NCBI GenBank assembly: GCA_904063045.1
Contig: CAJFCJ010000018.1
Location: forward strand, 620,001-684,000
Direction of reading: 5' to 3'
DNA length: 64,000 nucleotides
Origin: Dimorphilus gyrociliatus
Lineage: Eukaryota; Annelida; Polychaeta; Dinophilidae
The notes beneath the pieces are model-generated. The model did not search any database. It was not told the DNA's origin and saw only the letters and a program-made list of their open reading frames with translations. The position numbers and the translations under genes were made by a program. Below, one piece after another: positions 24,261 through 36,311 of this stretch. Position 1 is the first letter of the stretch; each line of letters starts with the position of its first letter.

Positions 24261-26302
24261 ACGTCTCACGGATATACTGACACACTTTACAGACGGAGAT
24301 TGAAAACGTCAAAATTTTCCTCTTCAACGGCCACGGATCAATCTGATATTTGCGCACAGTTTACGTCTAGTAATTATGTATCATCCACCACAAACAGACT
24401 GTAATCCATGTACAACTAGTAGGCCAAATTAAATCATACTGAACTTCAAAATGGCGTCGGTGAAAAACACGAAGCTCGGCTAAGAGTAAAAAAATGTCGA
24501 TACTTGTGATTGGCTGTTGTGAATAAAAGCTTTGCGAGGATTGGTTGATTGCGAAATATGGCTGTTGAGCTTTTGTTTCTCCCTCCCTTGCAAAAATACA
24601 TTTCATAATTGTAACTTTTAAGAACCTAATTGTTCATAATCAGCTATGCTAATATAAATTATAATTTTCGATTACTACTTTATAGAAAATTGTAGATGAT
24701 AAGCCATTGTTTAGTATCATACTACACTTAAACTTTTGAGCGTTGATAAATTTAAAATAGGGAAGGTAAATTCCAAGTAGATGTGACGTCATAATCTAAA
24801 TTTGGATTATTACTAAGCCTAGATTTTTGTGTGTACTACTGACAAAATATTTGAACATAGGGTCATAATATATGTTTTGAATAAGTAATATCATATCATG
24901 TCTATAGTAATATTGTTTCGGGGATCAAAGTTTTCTTTATTTATCCCACTATAATATGCTTAAAAATACAGTGTTTCATGGCCCGTATATGACACACCCA
25001 TTTATGTAAAATTTATTAGAGTTCGAATAGAATATGAAATAATTGTTGGTAGTGCAAAATTTATTCAAAAAAAGTTTTATTTAGTCTCGTAAAAAGAAAA
25101 TTTGATTATTTAAGTAAAATCTCATTTCTGTATACTCTGCCTATACAAAGCTTCCTCGACAAACTAATCGTATAATAATTTTTCAATTAATACAAAAATT
25201 TTATGGCTTAATCTTATGCAATATATAACTATTTAGATGAAAAAAACACCATAAAAGAGCCTTAATTTTTCACTTTATTTTATTACAAGAATTAGTATTA
25301 TTAATGGCTATATTTTTTTGCTACTGCACAAAGTTAATTAAGTAATCAAGCTTCAATTTTATATTTGCATTAGAAATTGGTTTGAGCCTCTATTGTAAAA
25401 ATTTGCTACTTTGGCAGAATATATATTTTTCGTCGCTGTTGAAAAGTACAAAAGCACTTAAAACTTTTCTTTCATTTAGATACTTATATTTCTTTAAATT
25501 TAGGGGCTTTCATAATTTAAAGAGTAATCAAGACTGTAAGAAAGCAAACTTTGAAGTTTCCCACATTTAATACATAAAAATCTAGATTAATATTTAAAAA
25601 ATATACTACTTCTTTAATCATTTTAATTAATTAACTAGAGAAAATAGGAATCGAATCGTATTTGTGTTTATGTTATTTCAACCTCCAAGCTTCAATAAAT
25701 GATTTAGAAAATATTCATCAGCATTGTTGTGCTGTTCAATTATTTATGTGTCGAATAAAGCGAGCGTACAAATGTGTGAAAATGCTGTCGAAGGACGTAT
25801 AAGAAATTACCCATATTTAGACTCGTAACGTTTTAATCTACATATATCAACTTTAAGCAGGCCAGATGTATTGCATGTATACTTATTTATTATTATAAGC
25901 TTAATCTTGAATATTTTAAGTAAAATATTAAGCGATGTTCTTAAATGAACCATCAATATTATCAAAAAAGTAATGTTTGTATTATATTTCTAATAGTATT
26001 ATAAACTACCAATAACGATCTTCCAAGACAAGCAACACGCAATTTACAGAAGCTGTCTGCAAGTTTATGTCAGTTTCGACTCGATGAATTTCATTACTAA
26101 GGAATGACTTTCTTAATGGATGCCAATCAATACAATTATATATTTACAATATTTATGGTGCATTTGAAAACTTTAAAAAGACTGCAATCATCATATTTGT
26201 TAGCTTTTTATATTGCTTTATTATTTCTTAACGAAAATTAAATAAAGATAAGCATGAAGAAGTCGTCTAGTTGATCTCTGCATTTCCATATGCTAACAGG
26301 AT
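24261..26302. other. KANSL1 promoter and non-coding spacer
   Basis: The left part (24261-24600) is GC-richer, with AAAATGGCGTCGG (YY1-like) and ATTGG elements, as expected at the KANSL1 promoter. The rest is AT-rich with no supported coding region. The frames at 24367-24606 and 25382-25570 were not called. Confidence 0.5.
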
Positions 26303-27134
26303 TCACAATTCCCTTTTATCTTTTTGACTTTTATAAACGGCGTCAAGAATATCTAAAGAGTAGTATAATAAAAAGGCGGAAATGACTAGTAGAACGACCC
26401 CATTGAATATTCTGCTAATCCTATAAAGTCTGAAAATAATTAGCAGAAATCTTAGTTTAAATAGTTATTCTACTATTCTCTTTATTGCTTTACTTTTCTT
26501 TCGTGTCGGCTGATCTTTCGAGTAGTTGTGCGATTTTATTGTTAATCTCCTGCTCGATACCAATCTCACCAATTTTCCCCTTTCTATAACTTATCTGGAA
26601 ATGAGACAGCCAGAGTAAGTTATCTCCAACTGGTGGTTTAGTTCCAACGAGTAAGAATGCATTAGGCGTTATACTATTTGCAAGTGTCACACGAGACATA
26701 TAATCACATAGATAATCTTTTTGATAAAAATTACGAAACGTTTTCCTATCATTAGTAACGTTACTCCTGTTTTTATATGGGTATATCTTCCGAAGTTACA
26801 ACTTTATAACCGTTCGTTATGATATCTGTATGACTTGTATTTTGGAGACATTAGGTTTATTACTTACCCTTTTTCCTTTTAATTTTTGTGCTTGTTGTTT
26901 ATCTTCCGCCAGATGGCTCTTGTATTTTTCAGCTGTTCGAACAAAAACTCTACAGATCTTTGAGAAAAAAATACACAAAAAACAAACAGCATCAAACTCA
27001 CTTTCCTCGGGAAAAATGCTCCTAATTTCTTCCAAGATATTTTCGTGTTCTCTCAGTCTATCTCTCATATTCCGAATCCTATTTCCTGTGTTGAATAACG
27101 TCTCCTTTGGTAAATCCTCGAGGGATCTCATCAT
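26303..27134 (-). CDS. Unidentified small coiled-coil protein with C-terminal membrane segment
   Basis: Four exons on the minus strand: 27134-27002, 26932-26868, 26786-26494 and 26429-26303, closing in frame at 205 aa. The N-terminal 65 residues are charged and helical (NRIRNMRDRLREHENILEEI), a likely coiled coil. The C-terminus carries one hydrophobic segment (about GVVLLVISAFLLYYSLDIL) followed by a short basic tail. I do not recognise the family; a small organelle-membrane protein is plausible. The third exon start is uncertain. A good polypyrimidine acceptor inside it (TCTCATTTCCAG) could instead join the frame-compatible exon 2 directly to ISYRKGKIGE. That would remove a poorly protein-like stretch and leave a protein of about 140 to 150 residues. 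Confidence 0.55.
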
Positions 27135-27879
27135 TGCTAGCCTTTATATAAGCTTAAGAAAACGTTACGAAAAAATTTTCTTTTGCGTTTTATTTTTGTA
27201 AGCCTATTTTCTTATGATGGACTGATAGGCCTAAAGAAGCAGGTTGGTTGTTTCTAAAGCCAATCGATATTAAGGTTTTATTGTATGAAGATGAGGATTC
27301 TGCGCAATTGTATACAAGTCATAGTTCCACTTGCATAGCATAATATTTAACTGATTTATCACCACATTGCGCACTAACGTAGCATGGAATATAATACAGA
27401 ATAAGAAACGGCATATACAGAATATATATAGTCTATATAGTCTATGTATATATTACTTATGCTCTTGTTTATATTCATTGGGCATATATGAAGCGATAGC
27501 ATCAAGGTTTATTAATGTATATGTTTGTGTCGAAGGGGCATATTATGCCTTAAAGGTAAATTTATACTTAGATGTAGTTAAACGTGTTCATGTATTTATA
27601 AATAACTGGGCGATAAGCCAAGGCCGACCAAAAGAACAAATATACACTAGGTGGCTGTATTCAACTAACGTCATTCGGCAGCGGGCTTTGATCGAGACGG
27701 ATTCGAACGCCAATTTTTCCCTCTCGAGATAAAAGGTCAATAGATTCTTTTTTTCACAGATATTTTCCCGCCTTAAGGCATAAACTATAAAATAAATACA
27801 AATTCTGTTGGCTGCCCATTTCGTGCTGGAATATTTTCTCTTTATTTCGCCTTGACAGTGAGTATTGATTACGTAATCC
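27135..27879. other. Divergent intergenic region
   Basis: Lies between the minus-strand small membrane protein gene and the plus-strand leader at 27.9 kb. The frame at 27367-27732 is Tyr/Ile/Leu-rich with no domain or splice context and was not called. No other feature was seen. Confidence 0.5.
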
Positions 27880-28027
27880 TATAAAAAATATAAACTCTTT
27901 TTATATGCGTCAGTCAATTATTATTTACGAAAAAAATGAATAATTCATTCATCCGTCCAGCATAATTTCGAAAAGCGATGCCGAGAAGAAAAGACATATT
28001 GGATTAAACACATTCGGACGCTGGCCA
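27880..28027 (+). promoter_or_regulatory. Core promoter and candidate 5' UTR exon of the 777-aa gene
   Basis: A TATA box (TATAAAAAA from 27880) is followed 32 bp later by an initiator TCAGT (27910-27914). A leader of about 115 nt ends in a strong donor (GGCCA then GTAAGT at 28028). The leader holds two short upstream ORFs, of 9 codons each. The nearest plus-strand acceptor that suits is at 30956, just ahead of the ATG at 30963. The link between the two is inferred, implying a 2.9-kb 5' UTR intron. Confidence 0.5.
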
Positions 28028-30956
28028 GTAAGTATTTTTGTTTATAAACTAGATAGTTGCCCTTGTATAAACTGGGTTTTTGTATTCCATACACGTTTTA
28101 TAAAGTACATTTACATTAGGTGATTTATCGTTTACTGTGTGAGAACAGTTTCATAAAAAATATACATGCATTGGTCTAGTTTATTGTGATCAGGTGATTT
28201 GTTAAAAAAAAACTTCATTGACAGTTTCAAAGAAAATGGTTTGATAGGATCTCACTCTGGACAGTCAAGGTTTTAATAACTCCTAATATACAATATTTTT
28301 ATACCAAATAGCATTTAGTATCTAAACAAACATATTATTTGAGAATCTCGTATTCACTGCACGTACTACACACCATGAACGATGGCTTTTAAAGCATATA
28401 AAAAATATACAACATATAATACTAGGTCCTCTAAAAATTTCAACAAAATTTTTTTTAAAATAGGTCAACGTCCGTCTATCAGGCGCCCGCGTAATACATA
28501 CACATGCGAGATCGATCGATAACTAAAAAGAGAAATACGCTTGCATAAGGCTTAGGTCAAATATTGGATAAAAATTGAGCGACGGGCAGGACGTTTATTG
28601 TAATGAATTTTACGTGCACTTTGGTAACGCTCAGTGCGTCTTTTATTGATGTTTACTTATAGTTTTTTTCCCGGTCGGTCGGTACATTCGAATCAATTGA
28701 CGACAGAATACGTTTGAATGATGGGATAAATCGAAGGTGAAGCTTTTATTTGCTTCAGTTAAGCAATAAAACAAGTTATAGAATTTCCCTTTTTTCCTCT
28801 AAGTATTTGATTATGGGCGGTTACTTTTGTGAAATCGTGAATTATAGGTGTAGATTTTAGGGAGAACATCAATCCAAAGGCTGTCATCACTTCCTACAAA
28901 CTGCTTAGATTCTCCAGGGAGATTCTGTCCTTATTATCTCTTATTCATTTTTTTATTTTCGTGCTCAATAGCTCTTAGAATTGATTGTACGCACGCTTAA
29001 TCGAATATAGATACCAAAAGTTGTCCAGAAGTAGAAAATGTGGAACAAATATACTCCTAACTTTTCTGCCTTAAACGAAATTATAGACAATCTTGTTTTC
29101 GCTTCTTCAGCATTCTATATATTCGTTCTATACGCTGTATGTTATACTGCTTTATAGAACATAGCATTCTTACTTTCCACAATTGTTTTTTTGTTTGGTT
29201 TGTACCTCAAATAGATGGGCTAATAATATCATAATAACTATTCTTGACATTTAGCACGCGTGCATTCAAGCACGACATTCGTCTTTTAATTAAATCTCTG
29301 CACGTGCCCCCTCACGTCTAATTAGCATACTGAAAATTAATGCAGGGAGATTAGAGGCAGACTTAGCGTTTACTGTCGCTAATGGTGCAAGAGTCCATTT
29401 GTGAGCATAGTGTAAACAATTTTATAGCATTTTATTGAAAAAAAAAACTATTCTCTTTGATGTTATCAACGTTTGGTTTTATTCTGCTGATTAGACCTTA
29501 TTTGTTACTATTTCTTCAATCGTTCAGGATATATACATCTTCTTTATTTTGTAATTGATATCTTTGCAAACCAAAACTCTATGGCAGCAAATCGAACACC
29601 TTTGTAAACAATTCGTTTCAACATATTTTAATAAAAACAACGCAAAAAAATAGTTGACTCGTTGAAATGACGTATGAGCGCTATCTTAATTTGTAAGATG
29701 TTTTGCTTATCCTTAATATATGCCCTTCAGGTTTCCCCTGTATTGCCTATAGGCCTTAGTGGAAACCTGCTCTTAGGTTTTAACCCCCTTTCCTCTTCAA
29801 TAAGATATTTGATTAAATTCGGAGTATGCTTGAAATGATATTGCGACTTCTTGAACTACGCTCGGCTGTGTTAAATGATTAAAATATTAGGTTTCTTGAG
29901 TAAATTCGATGTTCCTATATGAAAATACAATTAAGTCTGCAGCACCCGATCTATCATTGAGAAAAGAGGAAGCGAGAGATGTAAGATTGATCGCCTATTG
30001 CATACTATTATAGCTATAGTTGTTTACCAATAATTAACCATAGTTTGTATGGTTGTCCAATTGATCGGTTATGAAGAATCTAGGTCAAGCGATGTTTTCC
30101 TTCAAAACGCCACCTACTGTCAGAAACAATAAACATTGCGCGCAAACTGGAAGCACGTTTTTTTTGTGTGCTGCACGAGTTGTAAAAAAGAAAACTATAA
30201 TTGTACGATACTAGGCTCATAGAAATTTCAGATAAGATAAAAACGTAAATCGATGTTTTGTTGAAAAACTATGAATAGTAATTATTCCATATTGATAAGG
30301 ATTACAGAATGTTAGCTAACGGTAAGAATATATTTTTGGTTAAAATTCGAAAATTACAGGTATTGTATATAAATAACAATATGAGAACCTGCAAGAAACG
30401 TTTGGTTGTGGAATAAACAGCTTTAGCGAACTTACCATGCATTATTAAATGGGATTTACCTGTTCTTGGTCTAGATTAGATAAATTATATCTTGAGCCTA
30501 CTGCAAAAATACAAATACTAGATGTTTTTCTAGTGTTCTTTTAATATTTTTGGATAATATCATAAATTATCATTTCCATGTAACGCCTGCTCGTTTATTT
30601 ATCTATCACTTTAATAAAATTTATTACATTCTGTTTATTTTGTTATCTGTGAGAATCTATTGCAGACAAAATAATTAAGCGTCACCCTAACGTCTAACTT
30701 ATCACATAAAGCACCTATGACAAGTAGCAGATGTTGTATTCAACTACTAGTTTTACTTAACATATTTTACTTTCTAGTTAATTGTCATTGCAAAGTCTAT
30801 TTTGTTGAAATTGAAACTCTATACAACAATTTTTGTCGTGTTTATCTAAAAACCGCAACTGATCTACTTCTGTAGCTATTAAGAAAAACTATTAGACTTC
30901 TTTTTTTTTAGCTGACGGAATCGGCTTAACTTTCAGTTTTTCTTTCTTTTTCAGGG
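28028..30956. other. Non-coding stretch, probably 5' UTR intron
   Basis: AT-rich with no coding region supported. It contains a reverse CTCF-like site at 30107-30121 (minus strand GACAGTAGGTGGCGT). If the leader exon at 27.9 kb is real, this is its first intron. Confidence 0.45.
30107..30121 (-). promoter_or_regulatory. CTCF-like motif
   Basis: The minus strand reads GACAGTAGGTGGCGT, a close match to the CTCF core (AGGTGGCG with upstream CAGT). Motif evidence only. Confidence 0.4.
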
Positions 30957-30962
30957 AACGGA

Positions 30963-33900
30963 ATGGCATTAAACGGTCAAACTGAATTCGAAATTAAGAA
31001 CGAGATAGACAATGGAAGTGAAAAGCTTTACCTGAAACATAGCCGCTTTAGTGTTCCAAGGAGTTCGCTTGCGAGACAACATTCAACCGGAAACGTAAAA
31101 GACGCCTATTCAAATGGCTTTTACTGTACATCCTGTGCTCAGAATATTTCGAAACCGGTAAATGAGGGGGATAAGATTAACATCGACGTTGAAGAAAAAA
31201 ATAGAGTGATAGCAGCTGATAATGCTCCCCAATTTCATAGCCGACGAAATCAGAGGATTCTACCAGTAGCTCAGTAAGTTCTTTTGCAACTTTCACTGGT
31301 ATCAATCAAAGTTACACATTTTCTTTCTTTGAAAAGAAAAATACGCCCAGTCGTTCAAGAATATGTAATAGGTAATTTAATTGAGCTATTGTTGGGGACA
31401 ACACACAGAGTTGTTGCGTTAAATCTCTTGAATTATTCCCCGTCTGTTCAATATTTTATAGCGAGTCAATTTTTTAAAAGCTCTTTTTTTTAAATCGAAT
31501 TCCTAGGCATAAAATAGTTATAACATTGTTTCGGTAATAAATTCCTGTATTCTTTTTATTTCTTTATATTAGAATTTTTAGTAAACAAACTCCTATCTAC
31601 TCTGTACGCATACTAGCAGATGATAAACATGAACTCAACATTCCACGTGACTTCCGTCTGGTGGAACACGAGAAAAACGTCACGTGATTAAACATTATCG
31701 TCGCTTAGAGCACTCAGAAAGTATTACACTAATATCTTAGCTCCTTTAAGGCGACTATATAATTTATCGCTTTAAGTGGATTTATTCTGCTGTGAGGCCT
31801 TATAATCCTTTAACGGAGTTCGTAATTTCGAGACCTCTACTAATCAACTTTATTGTCAATAATCTACAATTAATATTTCCTAAAACTGTCATAATAGGTT
31901 ATCATTGCTTGCTATTACTTTTTATTATACCAAAAAGATCGACTCTTAAAAACAGCACAATTGGCGGATACCCAAAAGTGCATTGAATACTTAACAGCAG
32001 ATGGCACCACTCACATGGATATATCTGCTTAACTTAATTTATGGATAGACTACAAGAGTTTCCTGTCTGCTCTACAAACTTTTTTCTACGCGGGCGGGCT
32101 TATAGAAAAAACATGGTCGATGATTCACAGTTCAAATGAAAAGAATGCCAATCAAATTTATTTAGCCCAGATTTTAACGATATATCATAGATTTTCACTT
32201 CTTACGTGCCTAATTACAACGAGGCTATTAACTTTTCAAAGATTGTATAAAAAATTTGTACAGAACACATTAAATGTCATTTGAATCGATTCATTTTCTT
32301 TAGTAAACAAATTAAAAAGTTTTCTAATGTATGTCATAAAATATTTTGTATAGTGTATGATAGCTTTAAATTGAATTTTTTTTGTATAGGTATTGTGGTA
32401 GAGAATCAGCTGATGCCTTTAGTGCCGATAATGCCATCTATCGTCAAAAGTGGCCAAAAGATGTTTCTATCAATGTTAAATCCAATAAGATTCATGCTCA
32501 TCGTGGAGATTTACGAGAAGACAGCAAAACAGGTCAACTTTATCAACCAGTAGATGTACAGATAACAACAACCAACTTTAGAAAAGCTCAAAAAAGTGAT
32601 CCTTGTGACTTAGACGAAGCTTTGAAAATTTTAAAGGAAGCCAGTGAGTTGTCAGTGGAAAAAAATTCTTTTGGAATCCCGAGATCTAAGAGCTATTCAA
32701 GTTCATTTAGAGATCAAACAAGAGTATTCACTGAGCATGCTAGAAATAAGAACAACAATAACTCCTCTTCTCGAAATTCCACAAATCATTTGAACGCGTC
32801 CAATGTAAATGGAAATTACTCGAATTCTTATCGAGAGAGGGCCTACTCCGTTGAAACAAATCCAAAACTACTTAAATCTGAAGGGCCCAAGCCTTCAAAA
32901 AGTGTGCATTTTGATGTTTGTGAGAGCTCTAATAGTGAGTTCAGTCGAGGTTTGCAAGTGTCTGAACCAAGGCTGTCAAATTCTGATACTAATGTTAATG
33001 GTAATTATCATTTTCCAAGAGGAAATCATACTGCCTTCAAAGAACGATATCAGAGCTTACCTCGAGATGTGTCTCAACTAGATAATCGCCTTAGCCAACC
33101 CCCTGTCCATATTCGAGTCTCTTTTCAGAAATTGAATGATTGCGATGAAGATTACAACGGCTACATTTCCCCTTTGGATGTTGCCGTTAAAGATAAAGTA
33201 ACATACGAATATGATATGAAGAATCTAGATGATATTTTAGAACAAGCAGAATCCATACTAAATGATTTAGAAGACGATAAAGACTACGGTAGAGATAGTG
33301 AGATGATGGATAAACCAATTGAAAGAAGGGGCTTCACCTACAGAACATACGTCGGACCTATCAATAGTACACCAGTAATGAACGTACGAGCAGATGTACA
33401 TAAAGAGCCTAGTCCTGAAATAATATGTGATGAAGTTCTTGAGAATGTAAAGGATGATAAAACTTTCGATGTAATAGAAGCAGGTTTCGATAGAAAGATG
33501 TACCTTTTAGAAAAGAGACATGGATCAAAACCTAGTGACACTTTTACAAGAGAAAAAAAAGATAAACAAGAAGAGAAATTGTTGAATCAAGCCTTTGAAA
33601 AATTAACAGAAGAGATTGAAGGCTTATCATCTCTAAGTGATATTAGCTCGAATTCTCAAGACAGTCAATTGCTATCAGGAGAGGCTGTTGAAGAGTTCTT
33701 TAAAAACACTCCTGAAAAGGATAGCGATAGAAAGCAAAAACTACGAGAGAAAGTATTGAAGAAAGGAGAAAATTATAAATTAAACCAGACAGCAGATTCT
33801 CTAGTCACGGAACCACTAAGGTGAGTTACACTTGACCTGACAAAACCTACCTACTGTATTTTATCAAAGCAATATTTTTATACTGTTAAATTTAAGCAGG

Positions 33901-34491
33901 AAAAACGATGAATCTCTAGACAAAGCAGAAAAGGTTGTGTTACTGGAGGAAAAACTAGTTGAGTGCATTCGTGGACAGCCAATTTATTCTCATCACACCG
34001 TATCACAACCCTACTTGAAAGCCCTACTGCAACAAGAAATTGAAGAAAAACCATTAGCTAATCAGAAAATACATGTTCAATGCAAAGCTTCTAAGATTCA
34101 GCCAGTTTCCGAAAGTAGCGATCTGTATGAGCAAACAACAATTCAGTCAAAAGCAGATATGATAAAAACCGATATTGACACTCTTCTTGGGAAAGTTATG
34201 CAGAAGCAGGGTGTAAACTCGAATAACCCAGCATTAAAAGCTCTAAGATATTCTTCGACACCTAAAACAATAAGTAAACAGAATATTTCGCAAGATGGAA
34301 CTGTAGTCAAGGAAGAAGTAACAAGTCATGAAATAGTTCTAGAATTTAAATTTCCTAAGTCGAAAGGTCGTAAGACTGATATAAAAGGTGCACCTTTTCG
34401 AGAACTAAGTTTGAGAAGAGTAACTAAAATTAGTGATGCGTCCGATGCGGATAAAGCCCAACTTGAAGACGGGAAGGAAACTGAATTGTGA
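30963..34491 (+). CDS. Unidentified 777-aa low-complexity protein
   Basis: Exons are 30963-31273, 32390-33820 and 33900-34491, with both junctions in phase 2 and consensus splice sites; the frame closes at 777 aa. It is hydrophilic, rich in Ser, Asn, Asp, Glu and Lys, with no signal peptide or membrane segment. It is probably largely disordered with a few helical stretches (DEALKILKEASEL near residue 172; NLDDILEQAESILNDLEDD; EKLLNQAFEKLTEEIEGL). A phospho-type motif KPSKSVHFDV is also visible. I do not recognise the family. Long open exons joined by matching phases support a real gene, perhaps a cytoskeletal or scaffold protein; that function is a guess. The start is the first ATG after the acceptor at 30956. 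Confidence 0.7.
31995..32010 (+). promoter_or_regulatory. CTCF-like motif in intron
   Basis: CAGCAGATGGCACCAC lies in the first coding intron of the 777-aa gene. A very similar word occurs at 39700-39716 in the DPP 5' region, suggesting a common binding site. Confidence 0.4.
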
Positions 34492-35248
34492 ATGGAAAAT
34501 TTAAATGAAATAGATGTCACTAGTCGGCTTTAAATTTTTCTATCTTTACCAATACCCTTTCATCAAGATATCGAGTTGATAAGATTGGATAGGAAACTTT
34601 TAAGCTGATTGGTTTAGTCTATTAGAGTTTACGTCGCGATTTCTTTGGTTTCCGTTGAAAGTACTTATTTTGAATTGCCATGAAGACATTGACTATTTAG
34701 CTTTTGAATTGCATTTAAACCGTTTAAGAAAACGTTATTTGGTTTTTAAAACAAGAAAAACTAGAAGAAAAAATTGTCGCTTAATTTAATTAAATAAAAC
34801 TTGTAAAACCAACTTGACCTAGTAAATACTTTTCATATTAAAAGCAATAGTTTTCTTAAAAAGATAAAAAAAATGTTTGGAATAACGATAGGTATTATGA
34901 TGTTAAACAAAAGTAACGAATTGGATAAAGATACTGTCCGCATTAAATACAGTGTGTGGGTTTAGATTACAAAGAGCAAAACGAAAAATTCAATAAAAAT
35001 TTACATAACAATGTATTAATAATTTAGACAGAGCATGAACGTCGCTTGAAACAATAGGACTTAACATTTACATTGTGTAAAACCTCATTTTGCTTTCTAT
35101 TGATCTCTCCGCCAGCAATAGAATTCCATTGTAATTCTTTTTCTGCTGTTGAACATTAGAGAGTTCTCCTATTTCGGAATTTCGTTGACTTAACTATATT
35201 GGCATGTAATTGATTTGGGAATTAGGACATTTACTTTGGATAAAAAAC
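34492..35248. other. Spacer between the 777-aa gene and the DPP first-exon array
   Basis: Contains the presumed 3' UTR of the upstream gene; an AATAAA-like word (ATTAAATAAAAC) lies near 34790. No coding region is supported. Confidence 0.5.
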
Positions 35249-35302
35249 ATGTCATACTGGGGCGAAACTTACGACGTTAGCGTCGATAAGTCGTGGAAAA
35301 AG
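35249..35302 (+). CDS. DPP candidate alternative first exon 1a
   Basis: An 18-codon open frame (MSYWGETYDVSVDKSWKK) ends in phase 0 before GTTTGC. This is a weak donor, but the same gene uses GTTTGG, GTTTGT and GTTTGA elsewhere. It would splice to the shared membrane exon at 43355 and supply an alternative cytoplasmic N-terminus. Least certain of the five candidates together with 1b. Confidence 0.4.
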
Positions 35303-36102
35303 GTTTGCTTATCTCATTTTCGATCGTATACATTATCATATCTTTTTTATAGAAATGTTTTATAAGCATCAAACAGAATTACTGAATACTGTATTTATAG
35401 TAGTGATAAATTAGGTAAAAATATTTAGTAGAATGATAAACATCAAATAATAATATTTATGAATGTAATAGGAGTAGATAAAATTCTAAATAGAAACTGT
35501 TAATTAAGATTTTCTTCTGAATCTAATTCAACAGTAGAAAATAGTTGTTTTTTTTTCATACTAACCTCCCCTCCGCCAACATAGTTTTGAAAGGAGGAGG
35601 GAAATTTGATTGATGAGCTAATGAAAAGTAAATCTAAATACGATAGCATTTTTATCATTATTTAACCATGTCTTTATACGGACACTGATTAAATAGAAGC
35701 TCCTTAATAATGCTGTAAATGCAATTCTTTATCACTCCTCTGTCTACGTGCAATTGTCTTTGGCTTTTATAACTGAAAAAAAATGCTTTTAAGAGTTTAT
35801 GTATGATAAGAGCCATCTCAAATATAATAACCTTAAATATATAATGTATTTATATAAGAACCTATAATCGAGAGCGTGACCCATCTGCTCCGAACGTTTA
35901 ACAGTCTGCGTAATTGTGTGTAAAAGAATGCAAAAGTAAACAATTTTTCCAAAAGCCAGAACTCACCCAATCTCCAGTAGAGTTCACTTTTATCAGTTAC
36001 TCTTACACCAGCTCACACGGCGCCGCTCTTTTCTGTTAAGTCAACATTTGTCGGTCTGAAGAAGGGGAAAAATTATTATTTATTCCATTCTTCACTTAAG
36101 AA

Positions 36103-36311
36103 ATGAATGCGCACTTATCTATGGATAAATGGCGACCAACTAAAGATGAAGTCGTGCAAGTGGTCGCATATAGACAAGGCAAATTGACTAGGCTTTCAAA
36201 GAAAGACTTAAATGCGGATGATCAGGTTTTTTTCAAAAATTATCTTTCTCTTATCTTTTTGTGAAACACATTTAATGACAGGTTGATGCTAATAGGAGAG
36301 ATAGTGACAAT
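36103..36311 (+). CDS. DPP candidate alternative first exons 1b
   Basis: A 41-codon frame (36103-36225, beginning MNAHLSMDKWRPTKDEVV) is joined over a 56-bp intron to a 10-codon exon (36282-36311, VDANRRDSDN). The second ends at an excellent donor (GACAAT then GTAAGT). Both are phase 0, matching the shared exon at 43355. The peptide is hydrophilic and basic, as expected for a cytoplasmic tail. It could instead belong to an unrelated small gene, but no downstream partner other than DPP was found. Confidence 0.5.

Noticed and set aside
27660-27715. Possible tRNA T-arm (GGATTCGAACGCC)
   Set aside because: No matching A box, anticodon stem or acceptor stem could be built on either strand.
27367-27732. 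121-codon plus-strand frame
   Set aside because: Low-complexity Ile/Tyr/Leu content in the divergent promoter region; no splice evidence.
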